Assembly (NCBI GenBank): GCA_029959085.1
Contig: JARWIR010000018.1
Span: 21,389,001-21,453,000 of the forward strand
Reading direction: 5' to 3'
Source of the DNA: Nemophila menziesii
Lineage: Eukaryota; Streptophyta; Magnoliopsida; Boraginales; Hydrophyllaceae
Length of the DNA: 64,000 nt
Positions 12,698-21,121 of the stretch are shown here, piece after piece. Both the position numbers and the translations under genes were made by a program. Below the pieces are notes generated by a model, which saw only the letters and a list, made by a program, of their open reading frames with translations, was not told where the DNA came from and searched no databases. Every line of letters starts with the position of its first letter. Position 1 is the stretch's first letter.

Positions 12698-14517
12698 TGA
12701 TTCACTTGGGGTTGATGTGGGTCAACCCCGCAAACCTCTTCAGACTTTATAGTATTTGATACCGAAACCATCTCTTCATCCTCTTGTAAGCCGTTACTAC
12801 CTTGTTTTTCCTCAGCTTTACCCTTATTCTTCTTCATGTTTTTCTTCTCACCATTCCTATCTAAATCATCTTCATTTTTAGAGTTGCTAAGTTTGCGTTT
12901 CCTTGAAGCTCAGATAGACCTTTGTCTCTTCTCATTGACCTCTGTGTCTATAAATTTTGCTAACTTGATGCTTCGTGCTTTAACCGAGGTCCTTGTGTTT
13001 GATTCTTCATAAATTCTTCTCGCTTCTTTCTTTTTGGTAAAAATCTTCTCAGTACTACAATTCTTAAAGAGGTTTTGGAAATTTGAGTAGTAAGTACATG
13101 AGTTTTTGGAGTTGATAATGGGTGTGTTGAAGGTTTCATGTTCAGCTTGGTTTATAGTGTGATTGGTTTGATTGATCGTGATCGGTGTTGAAGGTGATTT
13201 ACGGTTTTCTGAGATTGGGGATTGAAGTTGAGTGTCATTTGGGTTTGAGGTTTTGGTGTTAGAAGCAGTCTGATGTGAGATTGGGTTATTTTGTTTAGTT
13301 GGTGTATTTGGGTCAGATGAGGTGTTTGGGCTGTTAGTAATGGGTTTGTGGGAGAAAATGACATTTGGGTTGGGTGTTTTGTTAGATGGGCTTTTATAAA
13401 TTCCGAAAATAATTTATGTGGTTTGGGCCTTAGGAGAATTTATTATATTAACCATGTCCTTTGCCAGCATGGCAAGTCGTTCTTCTCTTTCCTTAGTAAC
13501 GCGTACCTTTTGTTTTTTCTCATTTTCTAACTTTTCCAAAGGCAAACTCGATCCACTACCCTTCTCCTCCACCGTCTGTCCTTCTTTGCCCTTACCACGT
13601 CCTTTTTTGTCTTCTTTCTTAGATTTCGTACCACATTCAAAAATAGGGTTTGTACCCGATGGCTCGTTGGTGTTCGCCTCACTGAGTTGGATTTGAGCGA
13701 GTTGGGTTGGCTCAGCGACTCCATTGATGAGAAGCTTGCTTTTGTTCTTTATCTCAATCACATGGGTATTCTTCTTAATCATTGATTCTTTTACTTCTTG
13801 TAAGATAAATTTAGGTGTTGGGCCTCTAGTAGAGACTTTGATCCATGATCCGATTTTGGGGGAAATTTTAGGGTTTTTGCATCTGAGTTCTTCATGACCG
13901 AAAATACCATATCCGTAACACACCTGACCAATGTTTTCATATTTGAATTTGATCCAGGTTGCTTTCTCTTCAGATTACCAGTAGTTTATACCAGCAATTA
14001 GTGGGTTTTTAATATTCCAGTCCACTCTGAGCCTGGTTACTGAGTTATCATCGATATCAATAGTGGCTGGTAGTTCAATTTGATGGACAGTTCCAAAATA
14101 GTTGAACATCTTCTCTAAGCAGCTTGTAGTTAATAAATTTGCTGGTATACCTGATAGCTGAAGCCATAAGGTTGTGTTTGTAACAATTTTTGCTTCTCCA
14201 TTTTCATACTTATTAACTGCTAGGTGTTTTCCTTGTATTGTCCATGGCCTCTATTCCCAAATTTTTTGTCTATCATCTTCATTACTGCATTTGATGATAA
14301 AAGTGTTATCACCACACTTTTCAACCTCCACAGTATTTCTTAATGCCTAATATTTGTTGATATGGTTTTTGATATAGATGTGATTGGTTTTTACAATGTG
14401 TAGTAGTTTTGCTATGAGTTTAAACTCGCTCAACTTTCTGTAGATTGAGTTATTATCAGGAGAGACTACTAATGCTTTGTTTTTTGCTAAGGGGTGGCTT
14501 GGTGCATAAAAATCCAT
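12694..14517 (-). pseudogene. LINE ORF1 (DUF4283 / zinc knuckle), disrupted
   Basis: ORF1 encodes the nucleic-acid-binding protein of the element. The first ATG after the leader is at 14517 (MDFYAPSHPLAKNK). In one continuous frame a DUF4283-like segment follows (RPWTIQGKHLAV, LWLQLSGIPANLL), then a knuckle-like CYGYGIFGHEELRC whose third residue pattern is CX2 with Y for the second C. Three in-frame stops interrupt it (near 14348, 14254 and 13977). A later frame change leads to a lysine-rich tail ending PQVNQ. Its stop overlaps the ORF2 start as ATGA at 12697-12694, which I read as the ancestral arrangement. Confidence 0.8.
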
Positions 14518-14731
14518 TGAAGAAGGAGTTTTCACACACTAAGAAGAAGCTATAAGCAGGAAAAAGGAAGAGAAGGAAGAAGGGGAAGAACTAGTATCTT
14601 TTAGGATTTATGAAAGGAAGAAGACACTAGTATTGTGTAGGAATCACTCAATTTTGCTTGAAAATGAGTAGGTTTTAGGTGTTTTGGTAGAGAGAGTTTT
14701 GAGAGAGAATTTCATACTGGTTCCATTTTTT

Positions 14732-14745
14732 TAACCCCTCAACTT
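14732..14745. repeat. Target-site duplication, right, of full-length LINE
   Basis: TAACCCCTCAACTT, an exact copy of 8429-8442. It marks the LINE 5' end, so the element is probably not 5'-truncated. Confidence 0.85.
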
Positions 14746-14835
14746 AATAAAGTATGATTTAGTTTGAAAAAAAAAAATCTTACCTATGATTCACATTAAA
14801 AAGAAAAAAGACCATATTTATTAACGGAAAGAAAA

Positions 14836-14847
14836 AATATAAAAAGG
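14836..14847 (+). promoter_or_regulatory. Possible TATA box of the chaperone gene
   Basis: AATATAAAAAGG lies about 60-100 bp upstream of the C/T-rich stretch that looks like the 5' UTR and about 90 bp downstream of the LINE's right target duplication. Position and sequence fit a plant TATA box, but the transcription start is not known. Confidence 0.4.
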
Positions 14848-15006
14848 AGAATCAAAATAAGATAGTTTGTTGCTCAAGACGCAATTTATAAACTACTTAA
14901 CAAGAGTAGCAGCATTTGGGAAACTCCAGCTTCCGCCTCCTCCTCGCCTTCCGCCGCCGTCACTTCATCCTCTCTCTTCTGTCATTCGCCTGTAAAACTA
15001 CCTCCG

Positions 15007-15361
15007 GTAATCTCTCATCTTATCTCTCTCTGTGTATATATATCTTGTTGCTTTGATCTAGTATGAATCCTTTACTCACACATACACTACTTAAAACCCT
15101 AAAAAACATTCCCATATAACTTTTTTAAATCGCCGCTTACATACCGGCCATTTCCGTAACTATTTCTAGGTCTGACTCTAATCTACAATTTCAGCAAATA
15201 TATGTAAATTTTGGGCTTTTAATTTAGTTAGCATTCAAATATGGAGTATTGATTTGTAATTTTTCAGATATTTAACTGTGTATTTGATATCAATTTGCTC
15301 CCTAATTGAGAAGTAATTAGTATTCATTTAATTATCATGTTCAATTTGTAAACATTTGCAG
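15007..15361 (+). other. 5' UTR intron of the chaperone gene
   Basis: A donor CTCCG|GTAATC at 15007 and an acceptor ATTTGCAG ending at 15361 bound 355 bp of T-rich sequence. Upstream lies C/T-rich leader-like sequence with TCTCTCTTCTG; downstream, 17 bp precede the ATG at 15379. Leader introns of this kind are common in plant housekeeping genes. Confidence 0.65.
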
Positions 15362-15378
15362 GTTAATCGAAAGAAAAA

Positions 15379-16131
15379 ATGGAAGATGTACTAACAGAAG
15401 CTCCTCCACCTTCTAGATTCTTCATAGAAGATCTCAACAATTTTGCTCCACCCTCACCATCTCTACCATACCCATTCCTTGTATTCTCAAACCCTAACGC
15501 TACTTTTAACCCCTCTCTCTTAATCATCGCTATATCTTCTCCATCTCTTCACTTTTCCAATCACATCCCTTCCAAATCCCTAATCGGAACCCTAATCCTC
15601 CCTGAAACCCCCTTATCAGGTAACTCAATCAATCCCTCACCTAAAGACAACTCTTGCAACATATACACGCTCAACGAAACTATAATCATCTCCGTTCAAT
15701 ACCCGATCTCATCTGAAAGATCTCATTCAATCGCAAAACTCCTAATCGGTGAAAAAATCAACCCAGAACAGGTACTAATACTAGACTCTGTTCAAAGCCG
15801 TAATTTTCGTGGTAAGCTTTCGTTAGATGATACATACGCGTTCAAACTCGAGACATTGTCAGAAAGAAAAAATGGAGGCTCGATTAAAGGGATAGATTAT
15901 TTTCCTTCGGGAAGTGTTGTTGATGGATTTGCAGCTGCTTTATTAAGTAGGTGTCAAGTTAAGAAGATTAAAGGCACGTTATGTGTTACATGGCCGGAAT
16001 TTGGTGTTCCGGTAACTTCTTTAGTGAAATCTCTTTTACTGAAAGTTTTACCTGGAGTGGATTATATTGATGGAGATAATGAGTTTACGCGTAGTAAGGA
16101 TAGTCTTTATGATTCTGATTTGTATACATGA
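15379..16131 (+). CDS. Proteasome assembly chaperone 1 homologue
   Basis: A 250-residue single-exon protein. In eukaryotes PAC1 pairs with PAC2 and helps arrange alpha subunits into the ring of the 20S proteasome core; it acts in the cytosol and nucleus. The assignment rests on the overall plant PAC1-like pattern: an N-terminal segment PPPSRFFIEDLNNF, a hydrophobic strand SLLIIAISSPSL (about residues 46-57), LIGTLILPE (67-75), VLILDSVQSRNFRGKLS (about 131-147) and a C-terminal helix AAALLSRCQVKKIKGTLCV (about 184-202), comparable to the CQV-x-x-I helix of animal PSMG1. There is no signal peptide or membrane span. The ATG is the first after a leader intron, and length matches the family. A DUF-level plant paralogue is the alternative. 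Confidence 0.75.
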   Translation: MEDVLTEAPPPSRFFIEDLNNFAPPSPSLPYPFLVFSNPNATFNPSLLIIAISSPSLHFSNHIPSKSLIGTLILPETPLSGNSINPSPKDNSCNIYTLNETIIISVQYPISSERSHSIAKLLIGEKINPEQVLILDSVQSRNFRGKLSLDDTYAFKLETLSERKNGGSIKGIDYFPSGSVVDGFAAALLSRCQVKKIKGTLCVTWPEFGVPVTSLVKSLLLKVLPGVDYIDGDNEFTRSKDSLYDSDLYT

Positions 16132-16409
16132 TATGATAGTTTTGAGAAACTTGGTCGTTTTTTTATAATTAGTTTGCTGTTTTTAAATTGTAAGATCTAT
16201 TATTATTCTGATTTTGTTTCTTGGTATGGATTTTGAAACAGAATGTTACAAGATTTGTTACGTTTACATGTAAGTGTAACTTTATTAAACTTTATTAAAC
16301 TGTTTGGGGCAAGTTATTATCAGTTTGTTTGATATAGAGGCATCATATCATGAATAATAATAGTTTATTTCTGAAATACTGAATGAAAAAAAAAAATTGT
16401 GAAAATTCG
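16132..16409. other. 3' flank of the chaperone gene
   Basis: AT-rich sequence following the stop, presumably including the 3' UTR. No single polyadenylation signal stands out. Confidence 0.4.
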
Positions 16410-17132
16410 AGAAAGCATTAACCAGTTGGGGATTAGTAACACATTCCTATGAGGGATATAAGACTAGAAGTTAGAAGGTAGTATATAACATAATTTGGAA
16501 GTGGCTTAGACCAAATATGTACACTTTTTGGAGTGAACATCAAGTTCCACAAAATCTCTACCGATAATAAATACGCAATCGATCTAGATTTGGTGAGGTA
16601 TGAACAACATAAAACCATGGAATTGAATAATCCTAAAAAAATCCAGATGAACAATGATTTTGTGAGACCAGATGTGTTTATTGTAATCCTTCATAACCCA
16701 AACATGGAGCTTTTTTTCGTAGGAGAAGCCAATTGAGAGCTTATTATGATCATTTAAAATTAACATCTTGAATTGGTATAACAGTTCTGATATAGATCCA
16801 TTTCCTGGAACAGATTTCTTTCCAAAATCTAGAGGGAGCTTTATGTTCATGGAGCTTTTCCCATCCATGGTAAATCGTATTAAATCTGATTTCTCATAGC
16901 AAAAACTCAAAGCATAACAAACATCATTGTGGTGTACAATAAATGGCTTACTTCCAAAAGACAATAGAGTAATATCAATCTGATTTCTTTCCCATTGTCG
17001 TGTGTCTATGTTCAATTTCAAAGCATAACTTCTACCATCCCCAATAAATAGTGCTCCGAACCTCAACCTCAATTCTAGATCTTTATTCGATCCACCGGGT
17101 AACCATTTGAATGATAAACATTGCCACCCCAT
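16410..17132 (-). pseudogene. F-box-associated (FBA) domain pseudogene
   Basis: The minus-strand frame starting with MGWQCLSFKW (17132) reads through pieces typical of F-box-associated domains, notably KLHVWVMKDYNKHIWSHK, where plant FBA proteins have an IWVMKDYG-x-x-SW pattern. Intact homologues would be substrate-binding subunits of SCF ubiquitin ligases. The same frame continues after a stop at about 16584 through recognisable C-terminal sequence (DFVELDVHSKKC) with two further stops. No F-box motif is found upstream; instead LINE ORF1 debris starts within 80 bp. It is therefore 5'-truncated and dead. Confidence 0.65.
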
Positions 17133-17149
17133 TTATTCACTCGACCCCC

Positions 17150-18050
17150 TCTCTTGTGTCACTACTTAAATCTCGCGGTTGTCCCACCACTAGTGTCCCT
17201 ATTAGTTTCTAAATTTTGAGAAGCATGTTGAGTTGCACTCGTTCCCTATCTTTTTTATGCTCAAATTTTCCATATTCAAAATACACTAAATGAAGACCCT
17301 CATACTCAACCAAACTTACCTCCCTTCCGATATGAATTTTAGGTATGAGAGCCTTGTTCAAATCTAATTCCACCGTAAGCCTCACATAACTACCCTTCTT
17401 CCGGGCCTTAGTTAAGGGATCAATTCGAACCGTTCTACCAATTAAGTTCCTCATTTTTCTAAGTATACGGGATGTATATTTTTGCATTCCCACGTTCGAA
17501 ATCTGAACTCACACAGTGGTAGTAGTAATAGAGTTCATATGTGGTTTGAAACTAGGTGTCCGTTCCCTCACCACTATGTAATGATCATAATTTATCCACG
17601 GCCCACCAGCTAACGCAAAATCACAATTATCTTTAATAAAAAATTTAACCATGAAATAGCCATAGCCAATGTCCACTATCAATCATTCGTTTCGGATTCC
17701 ATATATGTTGTAATTTTGATGCCAGATTGTTGAAACCAACCATACAACCAAATAATCTAATTACGAAAATGTTACTCCACAATTGTATTCACTCTATTAT
17801 TTCATCTCTAGATCTTAAGACTTGAGGAAATTCACAATTATCTAATAACACATCATATTTTATTGAAGCAAGAAAATCACTATCATATTCACTAATTCTA
17901 TTCGTTTTGATTTCTCCATTATCAACAATAACTAGAATAATCAGATTCTTACCTATTTGTGCACTGGACCAGCCGGAGTTTTTTCTTGATGGGATGTTCA
18001 TAGCCGCGCCGCCGGGAAGGATAGCCATACATGGATGCTAATTTTTTTTT
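17150..18050 (-). pseudogene. LINE ORF1 fragment (DUF4283 domain)
   Basis: Minus-strand pieces in order: a start-like segment at 18028, then IFVIRLFGCMVGFNNLASKL and IWNPKR (about 17720), GGPWINYDHYIVVRERTPSF (about 17580), then IGRTVRIDPLTKARKKGSY, VRLTVELDLNKALIPKI, and YEGLHLVYFEYGKFEHKK down to 17209. This is the canonical order of the DUF4283 RNA-binding domain and the start of the zinc knuckle in plant LINE ORF1. The first knuckle cysteines are replaced, a stop and frame changes are present, and no ORF2 follows. It is a different copy from the LINEs at 7.1-14.7 kb. Confidence 0.75.
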
Positions 18051-18083
18051 TCCGCCGATTCCGGAGTTGCTTTCGCCCTTTTA

Positions 18084-18088
18084 GGCTG
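18084..18088. repeat. Target-site duplication (GGCTG), left, of Sirevirus
   Basis: GGCTG directly before the 5' LTR is repeated directly after the 3' LTR at 31513-31517. Confidence 0.93.
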
Positions 18089-18246
18089 TGTTAGCCTCAC
18101 CTTGTTTTTATTCCCGTTTTAATATTCGACAAATCAACATTTCAACTAAAATTCATTTTGGTATCACTTAAGATGTTTTCCAAAACCCCTCTTTAGATTA
18201 GTTGTGTTTACTTCCTTGCATTTAGCTTGTTATTCAAATAAGCAGC

Positions 18247-18483
18247 TCCGCGGTACACCGGATGAATTACGCGGTACACCGCAGAGTCACGGACCAGTAT
18301 TGCGGTACATTGGATAGTCCGACCAGTATGCTCATGAAATGCACGGTACACCGGACCTAGGCGCGGTACACCGGACCAAGGCACGGACCAGGGTTGCGGC
18401 ACATTGGATGGTCCGACCAGTAAGCTCAAAGTTTAGTCGAACAGTTCTGCGGTGCACCGGACCATATCCGCGGTACACCGCAC
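18247..18483 (+). promoter_or_regulatory. Palindromic motif array in Sirevirus U3
   Basis: Eight copies of GCGGTACACCGG or close variants fall within about 240 bp (near 18247, 18271, 18302, 18343, 18363, 18396, 18450 and 18470), interspersed with GTCCGACCAGTAWGCTCA repeats. The array is CpG-rich in an otherwise AT-rich LTR and ends about 105 bp upstream of the TATA box, the place for an enhancer or a methylation/silencing target. Palindromic, CpG-rich LTR motifs are known in Sireviruses; the function here is inferred. Confidence 0.7.
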
Positions 18484-18587
18484 AAGAGGGTTTTCTGCAC
18501 TTTACAAAAGGACAAAGCTTATATCCGTTGGAGTTAAAATAGATCCGTTAGAGAAGAGCCTTTTGACCGTTGGACCACATTTGCAGC

Positions 18588-18595
18588 TATAAAAT
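18588..18595 (+). promoter_or_regulatory. TATA box of Sirevirus 5' LTR
   Basis: TATAAAAT in the context GCAGCTATAAAATGGAG predicts transcription start near 18620. The same sequence lies in the 3' LTR. Confidence 0.7.
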
Positions 18596-19256
18596 GGAGT
18601 TCATTCAAGACACAACTCAAGCCTTCCATCTACCAATCTTAAGAGCAATTAATTCTATCATTCAAGAAGGTTTCAAAGGAGCATTCAAGTCATATTTATT
18701 GTGAAGCTAATTAGTTCTTATCTACTCATTTAGGAGTTTAGCTACAAAGCTTTTTTACAAAGCACCCCTAAACACTTTTCCCTTTTCCTCTTAGTTCTTG
18801 TAATAGATTAAGAGAGTAGTGTGAGCATTGGTTTATGCTTGGTTCCTTGTGTTGGTGATAACACAAGAGTATTTTCCTTCAAAGGGTTTTTGAAGTGGTT
18901 GTAAGGGTTTGTATCTCACCCGGTTAAGAGTTACGAAGATTAGTTGAGAATCTTGCAAATCCTAAGGAGGCTTCCTTAGGTAGTGGATGTAGGGAAACCG
19001 AACCACTATACATCGTTGTGTATCGTATTCTATCTCTACACTCTTTATATTTCCGCACTCTATATGCTTGTTAAAATGCCTACTTGAATAGTTTGATAAT
19101 ATTGTCTATTAGGATTATCTAGTTTTATACTATTTAGTTTGCTAATACAATAGGATTCAAATTAGCTTTTAATTTTATTTACTTGAAATAAAATTAGCCG
19201 ATTAATTTCTATTGTCCTATTCAACCCCCCTTCTAGGACGCATATAGTGTATCAAT

Positions 19257-19268
19257 TGGTATCAGAGC
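19257..19268 (+). other. Primer-binding site, tRNA-iMet type
   Basis: TGGTATCAGAGC, two bases after the LTR end, is the usual copia primer-binding site complementary to the 3' end of initiator tRNA-Met. Confidence 0.92.
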
Positions 19269-19309
19269 CTAGCTCTATTGTACTTAATCGTTTCTAGAGT
19301 TAATACGAT

Positions 19310-21100
19310 ATGGATTCTAATCAACCGGAAGGTTCATGTTCTACTAGACCTCCGCTTTTTGTAGGAAAAGACTACTTTGGATGGAAAAAGAAAATGGAGA
19401 TTCACGTGAAAGGAATCGATTACTTTTTATGGATGGCTATCAAAAAGGGTCCTTATATTCCTTATGTTGCCGGAAGTACAACGGAGGTAAAAGATGAAGA
19501 TGATTACAATGATCAAGACATAGCTAAACTTACCAAAAACAACAAAGCTATGAACATCCTCATCAATGGATTAAGTGTCACGGAATATGCTAGAGTTAGT
19601 GAATGCAATTCCGCTCATGAAATGTGGCAACTCTTGGAGCTCTCTTATCAAGGAACGGAGGATATAAAAGAAACCAAAATTGGTCTCTTTATCACTAAGT
19701 ATGAGCTTTTTCGTATGGAGCCCGATGAAGCCTTAAATGCTATGCATCAAAGATTTTCTAACATTGTTAACACCTTAAAGACTCTTGGTCAAGAGTACAC
19801 CAACAAAGAACAATGCCGAAAAATCTTATTTGCTCTTCCAAGGAAATACAAGACAAAGATCAACTCTATAAGAGACACTAAAGATCTTTCAAAGATGACG
19901 GTTCATGAACTCATTTGCAACCTCATGACGGAAGAACTTGTGCTTGAAGAAGAAAAGATAAGAGATGATGAGGAGAAGAAAATTAAGAAATCTATTGCCT
20001 TCCATGCCATGAGTACTAAGTTGAAAGAACGAAAAGAAAGGAAAGAAAGTGAAGAAGAAAACTCTCATGAAGAAGAAACTAGTGAAGATGAAGGAGTGGC
20101 TATGTTGGCTAGAGACATGAAAAAATTCATGAGATATAAACGATTTGCCAAGAAAGGAAGCTCTTCCACACCCTATAAGAAGAATGATAGAGCTATCAAA
20201 CAAGATGAACCCACTTGCTATCATTGCAAGAAAGTTGGTCACATCAAAACCTATTGTCCTCTTCTTCAAAAGGAGAAACCAAAAAGAGCAATGCATGCTA
20301 ATATCACTTGGGATACTCAAAATTCGGATGAAGAAGAAAGTGATAGCGAAAACGTCAATCTTGTTGCTTTTATGGGAGAACTTGAGAATGATGAAGATGC
20401 TTCTTCGGATGATGATACCGGTACTACTCACTTTGCCTTTATGGCAAATCATGATGAGGTAACTCCTAAATCTAAACTCTCTTTAACTAATGATGATGCT
20501 AGTGAACAAGATATTCATGAGGCATTTGATTCTCTTTATAATGATTTTTTAAATTTTATTGAAACAAACAAAGTTTTAACAAAAGATTTAGAATTTGAGA
20601 AAAATAGAACTAAAGAGGTTTTGAAAGCTTTGGAGGATTGTCAAAATCTTTGTGATGAATGTATAGATGAAAATGAAAAACTTCATCTTATTGAGAAAAA
20701 TCTTTTGGAAGAAAAAGCTTTATTAGAGAAAAAGATTATTGATCAAAATGCTATTATTTTAAAATTTACTAGTGGGCAAGAAAACTTGGATTTGATTTTA
20801 GGTTCTCAAAGAATGGCTTGTGAAAAAAGTGGTGTTGGATATGATCCATTCACTCACCAAAAACCTTTGAAAAATGTCTTTGTCAAATCAAAAATTTCAA
20901 ATGCAATTCCATCCTCTTCAAAATCTTCTATCACTTGCACCTATTGTGAAAAACTTGGTCATGATGCATCTCATTGTTACTATCGTAAATTATTGGATTT
21001 GGGATCTCTTGTGCCAATTTGGAAAAGGCCTAAATGGGTCTTAAAAAGGAAATCCACTAACCCTCATGGACCCAATCCAAATTGGGTACCTAAAGCTTAA
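19310..21100 (+). CDS. gag: Sirevirus Gag
   Basis: A 596-residue capsid/nucleocapsid protein beginning 55 bp after the LTR. The N-terminal two fifths match the copia gag fold (FVGKDYFGWKKKMEIHV; MWQLLELSYQGT; FRMEPDEALNAMHQRF). A first CCHC knuckle, CYHCKKVGHIKTYC, lies at about residues 303-316. Then follow an acidic stretch and a predicted coiled coil (about 420-510, rich in E, K and L). A second knuckle, CTYCEKLGHDASHC, lies at about 543-556. Large size, coiled coil and two knuckles fit Sireviruses. The frame ends in TAA, with TAG six codons later, before pol continues in the same frame. The gene looks intact. Confidence 0.93.
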   Translation: MDSNQPEGSCSTRPPLFVGKDYFGWKKKMEIHVKGIDYFLWMAIKKGPYIPYVAGSTTEVKDEDDYNDQDIAKLTKNNKAMNILINGLSVTEYARVSECNSAHEMWQLLELSYQGTEDIKETKIGLFITKYELFRMEPDEALNAMHQRFSNIVNTLKTLGQEYTNKEQCRKILFALPRKYKTKINSIRDTKDLSKMTVHELICNLMTEELVLEEEKIRDDEEKKIKKSIAFHAMSTKLKERKERKESEEENSHEEETSEDEGVAMLARDMKKFMRYKRFAKKGSSSTPYKKNDRAIKQDEPTCYHCKKVGHIKTYCPLLQKEKPKRAMHANITWDTQNSDEEESDSENVNLVAFMGELENDEDASSDDDTGTTHFAFMANHDEVTPKSKLSLTNDDASEQDIHEAFDSLYNDFLNFIETNKVLTKDLEFEKNRTKEVLKALEDCQNLCDECIDENEKLHLIEKNLLEEKALLEKKIIDQNAIILKFTSGQENLDLILGSQRMACEKSGVGYDPFTHQKPLKNVFVKSKISNAIPSSSKSSITCTYCEKLGHDASHCYYRKLLDLGSLVPIWKRPKWVLKRKSTNPHGPNPNWVPKA

Positions 21101-21121
21101 ATTATTTTTTGTATGTAGGGA

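Larger units (their letters stand above)
8443..14731 (-). mobile_element. Full-length L1-type LINE with RNase H
   Basis: A 6.3-kb non-LTR retrotransposon on the minus strand, bounded by a 14-bp direct duplication, with a short poly(A) tail (T run from 8441) at its 3' end. The order on the minus strand is a 5' UTR of about 215 bp, ORF1 (DUF4283-like RNA-binding domain, zinc knuckle, basic tail), then ORF2 (apurinic endonuclease, reverse transcriptase, zf-RVT, RNase H). Both ORFs carry stops and frame changes, so it is full-length but dead. Its 5' end points at the proteasome chaperone gene on the plus strand, giving a head-to-head arrangement. Confidence 0.9.
18089..19254 (+). repeat. Sirevirus 5' LTR
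   Basis: 1166 bp, starting TGTTAGCC and ending GTGTATCA. U3 carries an array of CGGTACACCG-type palindromes (18247-18483) followed by TATAAAAT at 18588-18595. U5 ends in a C-rich TTCAACCCCCC tract. Confidence 0.95.

Noticed and set aside
18208..18542. Small open frames with repeated RYTG/HGTPDL phrases in the Sirevirus LTRs and nested LTRs
   Set aside because: They are translations of the palindromic LTR motif and occur identically in every LTR copy; they lie in U3, upstream of the predicted transcript.
19889..20452. A 187-codon minus-strand frame inside gag
   Set aside because: Shadow of the strongly coding, acidic gag sequence; hydrophobic Phe/Ser-rich composition is the usual antisense of Glu/Lys codons.
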